The notes under the pieces were generated by a model, which ran no database searches, was not told the origin of the DNA, and worked only from the letters and a program-made list of their open reading frames with translations. Of a DNA stretch of 64,000 bases, positions 1-12,446 are shown one piece after another. The position numbers and the translations under genes were made by a program. This DNA comes from Actinostola sp. cb2023 (Eukaryota > Cnidaria > Anthozoa > Actiniaria > Actinostolidae): the NCBI GenBank assembly GCA_033675265.1, contig JAUJYZ010001432.1, forward strand, positions 62,001 to 126,000. Reading direction: 5' to 3'. Position 1 is the first letter of the stretch, and each line of letters starts with the position of its first letter.

Positions 1-160
1 TACTGTTTGTGACATAAACCACCTGACCACCCATAAGGGGATACCTAAAATGGATATATACTTCATGGGTGAATACCAATATAGTCGTTATTTGGAGTTG
101 GTTATCGTTGGACGATTATATTTGTTAACCATAAAGTACGATCTGCAAAAAGCGTTTTAC

Positions 161-3100
161 CTGAAAAATTGGCAGCTGGTTGAAATAGTGACAGACCGAT
201 CATTGTGACAGTAGGAGCTATGGTCAGCGGTCCAATAAATCTCAGTAGAAGGCCGATTAAACCACTGAACCCAACAAACATTTGGAAGAGTGATGACACC
301 ATGATGGCACCTTGGATCTATAAACCACAATAATTGCTGCAGAGTGACATGTCACAACGTGTGTCCATCCCTGGACAAGGAGTACAATGCGATCCTACTG
401 CAACATTGCGAGCAACAAATGCAGAGATGAACACACAATGCAATCGTGGATGTTGGCGTGCATGGCTTCACAGAACAGGGTGACGGCGTTAATTAATGAT
501 ATATGTTGCGAGACAAGATCTTTTCAGAGAAGGCTAAACATGACCTGATGTTCTGTCAAGACCCATATCAGACACGTCAATTAAAGGGCCTATTTTAACT
601 TTGAAGTGCTCTACCACTATCATAGGTAACCGGTCATGACGCCCCCTTGCCATGACGCCCCATACCATGACGCCCCGAAAGTGCCATGACGCCCCCAGTA
701 CAGTGAGTCATGACGCCCCATATATGTTGTACTTGTTTATTTTATTCCAAATGATCTTTTTACCAGGAATATTGTCTCTAATAAAAACTTTCACAGTAAT
801 TTCACACCTCTGGCCGAAGAGGAAAGGTTTTTGATTCTGTTGTTATAATCGATCGATCGATCGAGTCAGGTTTGTGCGGACAGTTGGGCTGAGTTACTGC
901 TGTATATAACTCTTCCATGGATTACTGGAATACTGTCTCTAAAAACCTTCACGGTAATTTATCTTTCTCGGAAAGATAAGAGGAGGGTTGTGGTTTCTAT
1001 GATCGACGTTATCAGAGAATGCAGCAATCATGACGGCGATTGATGGATTAAAGCCGTCATCATTTAGCCAAAGTTTGTGTGATAGCTGGGCAGGTCATTG
1101 ATTCGGTGGTTTCGATTCTGTATATAACGTTCTCTAATCTTCACAATGTTGGCAAATAAGTTTTTTTAAACTTTTATTCATTTTGTGTAGTCTTTCGTAA
1201 TCGACAACTAAATGTTTGTTTACGGGACGCGTGACTATAGTAGCGTCCCTATAAACAAAGTGATCAGTAGATCTTTGTTCACATCCAATGAGCTACTCCC
1301 ATGGGTACTAACTGATTCTCGCACAAGTGTTGACGTCTGTCATTCAAAGTGACATGTGTGGCGGTCCCTAAATCCCAACAGTAACTGATTTCAATGATAC
1401 TTCTAATAGTTACAGTCGAGCAATTTCTTCAGTAACCAGACGAGCAAATAAAACTTTTTGAATGCAAAACTTGTCATAGATGATGAGTGAACACCGAAGA
1501 AAGTATGAAATTATAATCAATACACCACTTCACTGAGTTCCAAGTGACAGTTGACAAATTGGATGTATATATATAACTTTTATTCATTTTGTGTAGCCTT
1601 TAGCTGCCTTTCGTAATCGATCAACTAAAAGATTGAATGATTGCAGTGGCGTCTGACCAAGCTACGCGATCAAACTCTATTGTCCTATGTTTACAATGCC
1701 CTGAGATGCGAACATTTCTCACTTTCAATCAATCAATCAGACTTTTGTTCTTGGTTAACTGGTTTCGAGACATCGGTCATGGTCGTTTCGAGACACGATT
1801 CGATACATGTTAATATCAAACTGATAACATATAAATAAGAATTTGCGGTGAACTTATAATACTACTTTTGGATCAATTCACAATTCGGCAGATTAATTGA
1901 TTGATACAAGCAAAAGTGTTTTGGTCGATCAAACTTTGCATCGTACGTACGAGACGAGGCCCGGGTCGCTAACAAAGTTGTCTCGAAACAACCAATGACT
2001 CATAATTCCGTTTCTAGTGAACGTAAAGCGGCTAAATACGTCTCAAATTGAAGCTTAGAATCTAAGAATTATCATTCTTATAGTTTTCCGCTTTGATTCT
2101 CTAAGACTTATTGTTTTGAATTGCATCGTTATGTCACTTTGAATGATAGACGTCAAAACTTGTGCGAGAATCAGTTAGTACCCATGGGAGTACAGCTCAT
2201 TGGATGTGATAGAGTTTAGAACAAAGATCTACTGATCACTTTGTTTATAAGGACGCTACTATAGTCACGCGTCCCGTAAACAAACATTTAGTTGTCGATT
2301 ACGAAAGGCTAGAGTGCAAACCATATGTCCGTGAAATAGTACTATTACTAAATAGTACTAAATAGTGTTATCTCCATTGTTTTCTATTGTTTCATCAGTG
2401 CTATTTAGTACTAATTAGTTAGTACTGTTTCACGGACATATGGTTTGCACTCTACACAAAATGAATAAAAGTTAAAACTTATTTGCCAACTTGTGAAGCT
2501 TAGAGAACGTTACTGATACAGAATCGAAACCACAGAATCACCTGCCCAACTATCACACAAACTTTGGCTAAATGATGACGGCTTTAATCCATCAATCACT
2601 GTCATGATTGCATTCTCTGATAACGTCGATCATAGAAACCACAACCCTCCTCTTATCTTTCCGAGAAAGATAAATTACCGTGAAGGTTTTTAGAGACAGT
2701 ATTCCAGTAATCCATGGAAGAGTTATATACAGCAGTAACTCAGCCCAACTGTCCGCACAAACCTGACTCGATCGATCGATCGATTATAACAACACAATCA
2801 AAAACCTTTCCTCTTCGGCCAGAAGTGTGAAATTACTGTGAAAGTTTTTATTAGAGACAATATTTCTGGTAAAAAGATCATTTGGAAAAAAATAAACAAG
2901 TACAACATATATGGGGCGTCATGACTCACTGTACTGGGGGCGTCATGGCACTTTCGGGGCGTCATGGTATGGGGCGTCATGACTGTAATTCCTATCATAC
3001 CTCGTTCATCCTTGAGTTCCAAATGTTTGGATCATAACTGTTCTGGGAAGCATTCACCAAACTTGAATTAGTAGTTGAACCTAAAAATACAGATGGTTTG

Positions 3101-4576
3101 GCATTCATCCCATTTTGTGTACAACGTATCAAAAAACCTTGTGGTTCAAAAAATATCAATGTATGACCGCAGGGAGTCATGGGAGATTTTAAAAAGTGGC
3201 GAAAGTAAAACCTCTTTCTGAGACGAGCCCTTTTTTCGCAAAAGCCGCGCCGGCGCATACGCATCTCCAATTTCAACTAACAAGCTTAACGGTTTGCGGG
3301 CATGTTTTCTTAAGGCAAAATAGCATCCTTCAAGTAATAATAGCATGAATACCTCCAGCAGCGCTTGGACACTTCCATTTCTCCAAATTTAAAATTGCAA
3401 TTGCTGGTCCAATAAACGAAAAGGAACCTCCTTGAACTATCGGTAACCTAGAAATACAGATCAACCATCCATTACTGAGAACCACGGGTTTTCAAACAAC
3501 TATCATTCAAATGAACCAATATTAGTCACTTTAGAAACGAGTAAAGGACTGGGAACGAGTTTTGAGAATTAGTATAATTAAAAAATGAACCCCAACACAA
3601 GAAAGAGCATATCACAATTAGCATTATTACAAAGTTTCAAAAGGTTTTGTTAGATATTGAACGAGTAACAGCTTTCCAAAAATCGCAAAAATTACAAAGA
3701 AATGTATGTTTAGTAGGGACGCTATGAAACTCCTGAAACTTACTTATTCTAATGTGCTCTTTCTTGTGATGGAGTTGATTTTTTAATTAGATTAATTCTT
3801 AAAACTCATTCCCAGTACTCCAATCGTTTCTAAAGTGGCTAATTATGCAGCCATCTTTTGGGTTACCTGTGGCTCATATCAGTGAAAGGGAAAAGACTGG
3901 AACCTTAGTGCTCCACGCTACAGGAAGCCCATGGCCTAGTTGCTAAGGTGTTTTCTTTCCTCATGTTGTTTCAAAGGTTTTACTAATTTCCACAAGAAGT
4001 TTGCGTCATTCCGTTGCTCACCTGGTTCCAAATGTTGTCTGTAAAAGGGTACAAAGTCCAGACACAAAAAAGATTGTACTGAGTACTTCACTGATGGCTA
4101 CAGGGTTGTCTTTGAAACACATGGGTCCGGCCAGTATAAATGGAATAGTCACAGTCGAACCAAACATGGTCAAATAATGCTGTCAATCAGTAATCACATA
4201 TCAAGTTAAGAGTCAGTGTGAATGTTGGTAGACTGGAAAAAATCTACCAGAGATGGAGTCGGATATCTTCCCAGCTTGATCTCATTTCCCTTTTTCCGTC
4301 ATTCGCAGCCTCTAGCAGCTTCTTCCACTCTGTCGTGCATTTTGTTGCTGTAAACAATATCTGCGCCTTTCGCTGTCCGCCTATTCTCTCTTCCCCCTTC
4401 CCTCCTCCTCCTTCTCTCCCCTCCTTATGACGTCATAATACACAGGTATCCCATCAACTAAAGCTTCATACCTGAAGGCCAAGCAGTATACACAGATACC
4501 AGGGAGGGTTGTCATTGATAAGGTATATCATACCAAGATCTTCGGGGGACTTTGGGCTGTTTTCCTGAACAACAAT
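161..4576 (-). CDS. SLC23 (paralogue unresolved): SLC23-type nucleobase/ascorbate transporter, N-terminal half (runs off left edge)
   Basis: Membrane permease of the nucleobase-ascorbate transporter family, which moves ascorbate or nucleobases across the plasma membrane, sodium-coupled in animals. Five exons read on the minus strand with matching GT-AG sites and phases: 4472-4576 (ending [12 protein letters not shown]), 4022-4179 ([14 protein letters not shown]..., ending TTFGTR), 3353-3447 ([19 protein letters not shown]), 3001-3137 (loop rich in Asn, probably extracellular, ending WNSRMNE) and 161-317 ([20 protein letters not shown]). Order and content follow human SLC23A1/2 from the first transmembrane helix to about helix 5. 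The reading frame is open throughout. The initiator exon, upstream of 4576, was not found, and the remaining exons lie beyond base 1. Intron 4 is filled by a palindromic transposon whose conserved end lies 17 bases from the splice donor at 3000. Family assignment is firm; substrate is not decidable here. Confidence 0.9.
633..2983. mobile_element. Palindromic DNA transposon with CATGACGCCCC end repeats, inside an SLC23 intron
   Basis: Left arm 633 to about 1370 and right arm about 2135 to 2983 are reverse complements of each other. Both ends carry three to five copies of the word CATGACGCCCC, the kind of subterminal array a transposase could bind. Both arms share a GATC run (849-861 and 2770-2784) and a conserved block ending in ATGTCACTTTGAATG. 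The centre (1380-2130) has no recognisable transposase. The right arm carries a nested 141 bp insertion. Non-autonomous; superfamily not assigned. Confidence 0.85.
2312..2452. mobile_element. 141 bp MITE with TA duplication, copy 1
   Basis: Ends are inverted copies of GAGTGCAAACCATATGTCCG, with an AT-rich hairpin between. It sits between TA dinucleotides (2310-2311 and 2453-2454). The opposite arm of the host palindrome (about 1190-1200) shows the uninterrupted target, so this is a clean insertion. A second copy lies at 50682-50820. TA target and short inverted ends suggest a Tc1/mariner-type MITE. Confidence 0.9.
3522..3842. mobile_element. Inverted-repeat MITE with TTAG(T/C)CACTTTAGAAACG ends
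   Basis: Lies in the SLC23 intron between exons 4022-4179 and 3353-3447. The ends are reverse complements, followed by a second inverted word (ACTGGGAACGAGTTTT and its complement near 3808-3822). Related words recur at 49670-49710, so it belongs to a dispersed family. No coding capacity. Confidence 0.75.
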
Positions 4577-4706
4577 CTGAATAAACAAAAGAATCGAGGT
4601 TAGATTGCATTGATGGTTTTAAAAGTGTCCTAACGTCATTAAAAAGTTCTCTTCTTCGACCATTACAGAAATAACATTCTTAAGAAGTCAGCAAGAGTCT
4701 TATAAT

Positions 4707-4801
4707 AGTAATAGTAATAATAATAATAATAATATTTATAGTAATAGTAATAATAATAATAATAATAATAATAGTAATAATATTTATAGTAATAGTAATA
4801 A
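4707..4801. repeat. TAA/TAG trinucleotide microsatellite
   Basis: Interrupted run of AATAATAG units upstream of the first visible SLC23 exon. The rest of 4802-5321 shows no gene-like sequence. Confidence 0.9.
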
Positions 4802-5321
4802 TGATCTTTGAGAGGGTAGACACGTAATAGGGAAAATTCACTAATAAACTCGCGGCCCTCTATTTAAGACTAATTACAAACTTTATTTATTTATTTTATA
4901 ACCCTTCGATAAATTTTCTACGTACGTTTTCTGCAAATAAAACACTCGGCTCAGAAAAACCACATTCATTGCATATTTTGTTGACTTTGCAGTAAACGCC
5001 CAGCCTCGTTTTGGTGCAATTTCACAATTTCAAATGTTCATATCTTCTCAAGGATTTATTATTTGGTTTCAAAACACACACATAGTATTTAGATAACCAC
5101 ATTCTATCACATCAAATATTTACTTTTCCCAAAATGATATTGGCTTTTATGCAAATTAGAAGCAGTCATTATTATGAATTCGGCCTATAACAGATAATTA
5201 GAACCTGATCTGAGTGTTTTTCAAACAGAAGGGGGGTCTTCAGAATTTGTTTGCATTTAAGAGGGGGCCCCAGAAACAAAAACCTAAACAAATGACTTTC
5301 TCCTCCAGCCGCCTCCCGATA

Positions 5322-5621
5322 TACAGCTATTTCAAAAAAGGTTGATGAAGGTTTTGTTGCATCTTGCATGTTGCATGTTGCATACCAAGCCCGAAATGCA
5401 CTATGGGCGATTTGAATGGAATCAGCGAAAGGTCACAACAATATCGACTCTGGGAATTTTCCCAAACTTTGTCTTCGCAATATGGAGCCGACATAGTTTC
5501 TTCTGTATTTGCATGCAGACATTGTTTACATATGATCCACAATACATTTCGGGCTTGGTATGCAACATGCAAGATGCAAGATGCAACAAAACTGGCACCA
5601 ACCTTTTTTGAAATAGCTGTA
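5322..5621. mobile_element. MITE of the TACAGCTATTTCAAAAAA family, copy 1
   Basis: The outer inverted repeat TACAGCTATTTCAAAAAAGG is mirrored at 5599-5621. Inside are inverted repeats of GCATCTTGCATGTTGCAT and of CCAAGCCCGAAATGCA. ORFs across it read through the palindrome on both strands and are not genes. Relatives: 21143-21423, 26748-27016, and a truncated half from 53029. Confidence 0.85.
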
Positions 5622-6028
5622 TATGACCGGCCCAGGAGGGAGGGGGTGACTCTATTGTTCAACACTGAAACACTCATACCTACCAGTGTGACGTCACGGC
5701 TCGCTTGAACGAATTTCAATATCTGGTATTCTTGATGCCGACTATAAAATGCTCAATATTCTGTTCATATTTACATGTACAGTCTATATGTATATTATTT
5801 TATCTTCTAGAGGTATTATATATTGTGTAAGAATATTAATACCGAGATAAAAGTAATGCAAGGATTATGTGTTTTTTCGGAGTTTTAGTCTTGACGGTTA
5901 TCAAAATGGAGATCGAAATCTTTCGACCGGGTAAAGGTCTCGGCTTTCTAGAGAAGCTAAATTAAGTAATGGTTACTTCAAAAAAGGAGGTTCTACTTAG
6001 AAGGTAATAATCATGGACTGTGTTGAAT

Positions 6029-6107
6029 ATGGTGGATGTACATGCTCTGGATCTTCGTATCAATCCCTCCAAAGTTGTTGTGTACAAACTTAAGCTAGGA
6101 TACGATG
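6029..6107 (+). CDS. Possible first coding exon of an unknown gene
   Basis: An ATG opens 26 codons (MVDVHALDLRINPSKVVVYK, then LKLGYDG) and ends exactly at a good donor, G|GTGAGT. The composition looks protein-like and the position, head-to-head with the SLC23 gene, would suit a divergent promoter. I do not recognise the product and found no downstream exon, so this may be chance. Confidence 0.25.
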
Positions 6108-6340
6108 GTGAGTTCTGTTCGCTAAACTTGTGAATTTGCCATTTTTAGGTTGAACTGTTAAAGGGTTTTCAGGAGGTTTTAGTTTCCAATAAAGTGTCAA
6201 AACAAACTTTAGTCATCCTTCTTTTCAGCTGTGGGTGTCGTTTCTTCGTACGAGGTGTTTTAAGCGAGTTATTTGACATTTCATGGTGGTGGGTTTCACG
6301 TCCATCGTGTAGGTAATGCAACTTCGAGCCGTCCGAACGC

Positions 6341-7403
6341 TACAGTATGTGGTTCTAATTGTGAACAGTTCTAATTGTGAACACTTTTCAGTAAAAGTGC
6401 CGTTTTTATACCGTAAAGTTAAGATCGACAAAAAATATTTTACCCGAGCAAATATTGATTTATTTTCAATCATTCAATGCAATTTTGGGCTTCCTGACAT
6501 TTATTCCGCGCAAAATTTCAACTTTGATTCAAAGTAAGCTGACGACTGCTGTTTACAAATTCGAATTTTAAGCGCGCCTTTAGATTCTCAGTGGCAAAGT
6601 TCGCATATTTTCTTTCTAAAAACGCAAAGTTTGGAGTTTGTTTTTATATGAGCTAAAAGGTAAATAATAACACTTTTCCTTACAAAACAATAATTAGAAA
6701 AGTGTTGAAAATGAACGAGCAGCATCGGAATGAAAAATTGTGCGTGTTTTTGCGATGTGCATCTAATTGTAAACACGCATATGCTCACGCATAACTTGGC
6801 ACTTCATAACATATATAGTTTTTGAGATATAGAGTAAAATTGCCGCTAATGTACCTGCACTGGTACAATAGCAAATATTGAGAAGGAAATATGTATAAGA
6901 AGTCCGCGTTTGTGATACAAATTTTCGCCATTGCGTTGTTAGCAATTACACGAGCGTGATGAACGGCATGCATCAATGAACATGCACATGCGAACACGTC
7001 AGTAATTTAGCGTTGCCGTCTGACTTCACTTCGTTTTAACATTTTTCTATCATTCGTATCGAAATAATACGAACATAAATATGTTTTAAAGACACTTGGA
7101 ACTTGTACATCGAATTCAAATTGCAAGGCTAGAAACCGAGAATAATACACAATATTAATCCATTAAAAAGCAATCCAAAAGTGTTCACAATTACAAACAT
7201 CTGTTCACAATTAGAACTACCAAAGGACATGATATAATAAAATATATTTAGAAAAGTTCAATAATAAATACAACGAAACTTAATCACATGTTAGCTGAAG
7301 TGTAGAGCTAATTCATAGCAAATGTTCAGGATAATCGTACCATATGTTGACGAGAAATATCATCAAGTGCAAAAAGTGTTCACAATTAGAACCACATACT
7401 GTA
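6341..7403. mobile_element. 1.06 kb inverted-repeat element with TACAGTATGTGGTTCTAATT ends
   Basis: The end TACAGTATGTGGTTCTAATT at 6341 is mirrored at 7382-7403. The adjoining word GTTCACAATTAGAAC is repeated within both ends (6367-6382, 7183-7218). No transposase was recognised in the AT-rich interior; ORFs inside are short. Flanking TA is compatible with a Tc1/mariner relative. Confidence 0.75.
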
Positions 7404-7592
7404 CCTCGGTCCATATTCTCGTCAAAATTCACCATTTTTTCAAGGCTTTCAAACATATACTTCGGAGATGCGAAAGACCGATTATTAACCTATACCCTAG
7501 CCAAATTTGAGGTCGAATCAGGCAAAATAAGTGGTGGGGAAAAAAAAATCGAAAATTTATTTTAGCTTTCTCCTAGGGATCTGCACAAAGTG

Positions 7593-8656
7593 TACCCTGG
7601 GTTCCAGAGGCCCTAGGAGCCGAGGAGTGGGGGCCGGGAGGGATTGGGGGAGAGAGAGAGGAGGACGGGCCTCTGGTGTAACGAATAACGAATCTCACTT
7701 TCATGAGTACAGATTCTGTACTCGTAATTTCATTGGACAATTGCGAAGAGGCTGTTGTGATTGGCCAGAACAAGCAAACCCTTTTCATCTCACCAAAACC
7801 GGTTTCTGAAATCAATAACCAGCAGCGTCCAAATGGCGGACGAAGACGTGAGGGCATTTCACGAGTTCAGGAAAGCCATAAATTTCGCTTTAGAGAGCTT
7901 CATAACAAACGTCGATGAATTAAAACCAATTCAAGAAGAAGCAATTATTAGTTATCTCAAGAGACGTGAATTACTCGCTGTGCTGCCAACCGGGTATGGG
8001 AAGTCGGAAAGTCGTTGATCACCGAGTGTTTCGTATCTTCACGAGAAGAACTTCAACTACCCATCTAAGGCGATGATAATCGTCATATGTCCGTTGAATG
8101 CTTTTATATCATCACATCTTCAGTATAGAGTTGTCGGTGTGTGGTATATATGCTTGCATGTTCGCTGTCTGATCCAGATATCAACAAAGAAGACGTTAAA
8201 CAAGGGAAATTTTCGGTTGTGTTTACGAGTTTTAACTCGATATTAAAATATCGTGTTTCAATAAACGGTTATTGCATTGTATTGTATTGAATCCTGAAGC
8301 TGTGCTTGAAAACAAAGAGATTGTATCTTCGACGGCCAGATATAGAAATGCTTACTGAACACGTCCTACAATAGCTGTTTATATTGCTTTCTTTCGAGAT
8401 AATTATTTTCTTTGTTGGAGTTTCTGTCATTTGTAATTGTATCCCGACGGAGTTCGCACTTAACTGCTCCACGTGAATACGAACATCAAAACATTGAAAC
8501 CGGTTTTACCGGAAGTATAAAACACTCATTAACATACTCAGCATCAAAGTGAGATTCGTTATTCGTTACACCAGAGGCCCGTCCTCCTCTCTCTCTCTCC
8601 CCCAATCCCTCCCGGCCCCCACTCCTCGGCTCCTAGGGCCTCTGGAACCCAGGGTA
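7593..8656. mobile_element. Pack-MULE-like element carrying a helicase fragment
   Basis: Inverted repeats of about 115 bp, beginning TACCCTGGGTTCCAGAGG, run from 7593 and are mirrored to 8656. Both are flanked by the 9-bp direct repeat CACAAAGTG (7584-7592 and 8657-8665). A 9-bp target duplication with long inverted repeats is the Mutator-like pattern. There is no transposase; instead the cargo is part of a cellular-type helicase gene (7833-8260). This is the structure called Pack-MULE in plants. Confidence 0.85.
7833..8260 (+). pseudogene. RecQ/DEAD-like helicase N-terminal fragment, captured in a transposon
   Basis: From ATG 7833 the frame reads MADEDVRAFHEFRKAINF, then LKPIQEEAIISYLKRRELLA and a Walker A motif LPTGYGKS, which are the Q-like motif and motif I of RecQ/DEAD-type helicases. 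The frame then hits a stop at 8017. Further helicase-like pieces continue in other frames (PSKAMIIVICPLNAF near 8065; DVKQGKFSVVFTSF near 8190). Motifs II to VI are absent, so it is a truncated, frame-broken copy with no expected ATPase activity. The donor gene is not in this window. Confidence 0.75.
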
Positions 8657-8665
8657 CACAAAGTG

Positions 8666-9295
8666 CTGTCAACTTGGAATGACAAGAATGCATTTTCTGT
8701 CGAAAATGCCTCTGGCGGAAAAACGAACGAGAGAGAAAAACGAGTCTTACGACTCGCCTGCGGAGGAGGCTAGATATAGTCTTTCATTAGCTAGAGTTTG
8801 GGAGATATTTATTTTAGAAGCGAAAACGACTGAGAGGTTCTTAAAGAGACGGCCAGTTAAATATGAAAAAGATGTGTTTACAAAGGAAAGCGAATACGTG
8901 TAGCCTATAAACTAAGACCGAAGTAGTAGTAGTAATAGTTTATTTAATCACGTATCACAATTGAGCACAAAACTCTTTTAAACATGAACGTGCTACTTAA
9001 TAATAATAAACATATCTAGTCAGTTAAAATTATTTTAAAATAACAATTCAAATCGAAATGCAGTACTGACTTAATTTACCTCGTTTTCTGCATTGTGTTC
9101 GTCAATGTTCTGTTGCTCAGCCATAATATTGCAGGTAATACTGGTCCAGAATGTCAGTAGCTAGCGCTCTAATTTGCTTATAGAATATAAAATTCAACTG
9201 AGCAATTGATAATGACTTGTTCCACTTTACACACACAAAAACAAGGGTCTGTCATGAGTCAATGCTTTTAATTTTAATACATTCTGGGATCCCAC
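8666..9295. other. Region with no recognised gene
   Basis: A 75-codon ORF at 8679-8903 (+) ending VKYEKDVFTKESEYV has plausible composition but no match I recognise. With the Pack-MULE removed, the flanks join at the CACAAAGTG target into an open frame (DLHKVLSTWNDKNAFSVENA), so the element may have landed in an older coding or transposon sequence. Confidence 0.4.
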
Positions 9296-9300
9296 TTGAC

Positions 9301-10276
9301 CAGGGGCGTAGCGTGCATATACGCACGTACGCACGTGCGTACAATTTAAAAGTCTTAAAATATATATATTATAAAAAACATAAAAATATTTAAAATAAAA
9401 TGAAATCTAAGACAAAATCTTAACAGCTGACGGCAGATTACTTGCTGGAAACTACTTACAGAAGGCAGGAAAATGATATTTTGGAGACCCTATAAACCCT
9501 TTTAATAAATCCCACAATGCATGATTTTCCGCGCTTGACGTCAAATTGATTCTTTTGAATTCCATTCATTTTCCTTCATTGTTTTCAGTCTTTGTATATT
9601 TTGAATAGAATTCAAAAGCCTAAGTTTGACGTCAAGCGCAGAAAATCATGCATTGTGGTTTATTAAAAGGGTCTATCCCTCTAAAATTTTCAGGGAGCAT
9701 GCCCCCGCATCCCCCTACGAGCTCACGCCTTCGCCGCTCGTCAGATTGTGTCCCCAATAGATTTCCCCTTTCAGTTAGTCATTGTAGGCATGTATAATGA
9801 TGATTGTAGTTAGTACAGTCTCAAACAAAATAAATACCATGCAAAAAACTGGCTTCGCCTCGGGTTATTATATCGCTATATATAACGGTAGCGGTATATA
9901 ACCCGTTTACATAAATCCTTTACATATAACCTATACATAAATCCTTTACACAACCTTTACATAAATCCTATACACAACCTTTACATAAATCCTTTACACA
10001 ACCTATACATAAATCATTTACACAACTTTCACATAAATCCTTTGTCACTAACCTTTACATAAATCCCCCCATAAAACTGAGTGATAAATGCATTTTATTA
10101 CTATGTATTTATGTAGCGAGAAAGTCCGCTGGAAAACGAAGAAAATAGTATTTCCGAGGCTCTAGATTTCTAAATTTTCAGGGGAGCATGCCCCCTCACC
10201 TCCCTAGAAGCTCACGCCTTCGGCGCTCGTTGCTATATATGTGCGTAAATTGGGGGAAAAGCACGCTACGCCCCTG
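9301..10276. mobile_element. CAGGGGCG-family DNA transposon, copy 1 (TSD TTGAC)
   Basis: Ends are CAGGGGCGTAGCGTGC and its complement, flanked by the 5-bp duplication TTGAC (9296-9300 and 10277-10281). The interior has no transposase, a pair of inverted words around 9510-9660, tandem CCTTTACATAAATC-like units (9900-10070) and a GCTCACGCCTTCG(C/G)CGCTC block repeated at both ends. A second, oppositely oriented copy is at 53341-53989. A short duplication and CAGGG ends suggest hAT-like ancestry, unproven. Confidence 0.85.
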
Positions 10277-10787
10277 TTGACCACAACGAGAAGAAAAGGA
10301 TTGCATTTATAAAGTCCTTGTAAGGTTTATACAGCGAATAAAAATGAGCAGATATGTGGATACATAGGTATGTAGGGTTTTCAAAAAATGTTGATTAAAA
10401 TATTGGTTTGCATTGCAGCCATTGCTTCTAGTGCTTCTGTTAAATGGATGACGGTCTAATATATTTTCAAATCAATTCTACCTTATCGCTCTATTAAACA
10501 AACAAAACTCAATATTCGGTTCTTTGGAATTATTTCTAAACTTTTGTAATTTAGGCCTGGGACAAACGTCGAACTAACCATCAGCTTTAAAATAAGCCAG
10601 TTCACGCTGTCGTCCGTCATTTTGAATTGGGACAAACGCGGCAATATTTATAGAAATCTGGATCACTTTGACTTGCCATAACTCTGGTCGATTTTGTTGG
10701 ATTTGGTTTTTGGTTCCCGCGCCTTTCAATGCGCATGCCTAACACAGGTAACCCAAACCAAACATGTCACCAATGCATAATACATTA

Positions 10788-10974
<187 letters not shown>

Positions 10975-11210
10975 ACAATATATAACAAGAACCACACTGT
11001 ATATTGTTTATCCCGGTATGTATACACATGACTGATCCAATAATTTGCTCTAAACTTGGCCTAAAGAACCTATCATGAGATGCTCATGCATACTGATCTT
11101 GTGTAGTGAAAATGCACGCTAGATACAGGACTGGCATCAAAGCAGTATAAAGGAGGAACTAACAATATCTTTTCTCTCTCTAAAACTAGGTCAATGGGGT
11201 ACTCCTACAG

Positions 11211-12446
11211 AACAGGAGGGAAATTTGCACGAGCATGCGTTCGGCCGCTGAAACGTAATGGCTTGATCGCGGTAATCAATAACAGGAAAGTCCGTTTCAA
11301 GACCACAAATTGCCCCAAAATTACTCAAAAAGCTTCATAAACTATCCAACTTTATTTCTAAGCATTTCTTTTTAAGGTTTTAGGTTTCCAAACTCTCCTA
11401 TAATTTCTTTTGAAGCGACGCGATAAATTACACAGGCACCCCAAAAGGTAAATAAAGGCCAAGGACCGTTGATACAACACTAAAATTGTGATTTTTGAAC
11501 ATTTCCCCATTTTTTAGATGAAAAGCAAGTGCACACATTTAAAATATGTCTGATAAACTTGCAATATCAGTTATAGTAATTTCTTGGGAGATCGTAGATA
11601 GATTTCAAACAGTAAAACAAAACATGTTCAAAAATCGAGTAAAAGTATGTCATATTCCATACACATAGCGTTCACTTCATAAACCTCTGCCGATCTCAGT
11701 GATATGTTATTCTCTACAACTAGTAACTGTGGAGTTATAAAAGATACGAAGACATTGTGAGAAATGCAATTCCAAACAGGTTTTTTGGGGGAGCAAAGTT
11801 ATGTTAAATATGCATTTGGGCTCAACATGCCGAAGAAATCGGTCAAAAACACAATGTTCCCCATTTTTGCCAATCAAAACTATTTTAGATAGCTTTTTAG
11901 ACAGCATAGCTTTTAATATTTCTGCTCACAAAACTTGGGAGATCTATAGTAGATTTCTAGTTAATGAAGCATCAAACTTGCTAATACAAGAAGTTTTATG
12001 AAAATATACTAGGTTTAAGACTGTATTCTATGAACGTTTCGTCTTCGATCTTCATCAAAGTTGTATATTCAAGTCACTATCACATGTGTACTTATCATCG
12101 TCCCTACTTCAGTAGAAGATTTTCTTCAGTGCTTGCAATAATTAAACGCGAAACCACCGCTGGTAAATACCAAGACGTCATTTTGTCAACACAGGGATGT
12201 TCGCTTGCAGTGATAATAAAGTGCTTTAGAACAATCTATTCAAGTCCAAATGCGTTCTTCCATGATAAATTGAAATATCTAAGTCTTCGTATAGCCTCTG
12301 GTGGCAGTTAAGTCAATGTCAGCCTTGGAAGTAGCAATAAAACCGTTTTAAAATCCTAAGTTAACTCGCATTCGATGGCCTGAAGTCGAAGCTTCGCTTG
12401 AACTCACAACTGGTCGCGCATGCGCGCAACATAATTCCCTCCTGCT
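11211..12446. mobile_element. 1.24 kb Mutator-like insertion splitting an SLC23 exon
   Basis: Flanked by the 9-bp repeat CTCCTACAG (11202-11210 and 12447-12455), which is SLC23 coding sequence. The ends are inverted: AACAGGAGGGAAATT and AGCAGGAGGGAATTA. Removing the insert and one repeat restores the family protein [13 protein letters not shown]. No transposase was recognised in the interior. Confidence 0.85.

Noticed and set aside
5327..5719. 130-codon minus ORF and overlapping plus ORFs
   Set aside because: All read through a palindromic MITE; no protein-like conservation.
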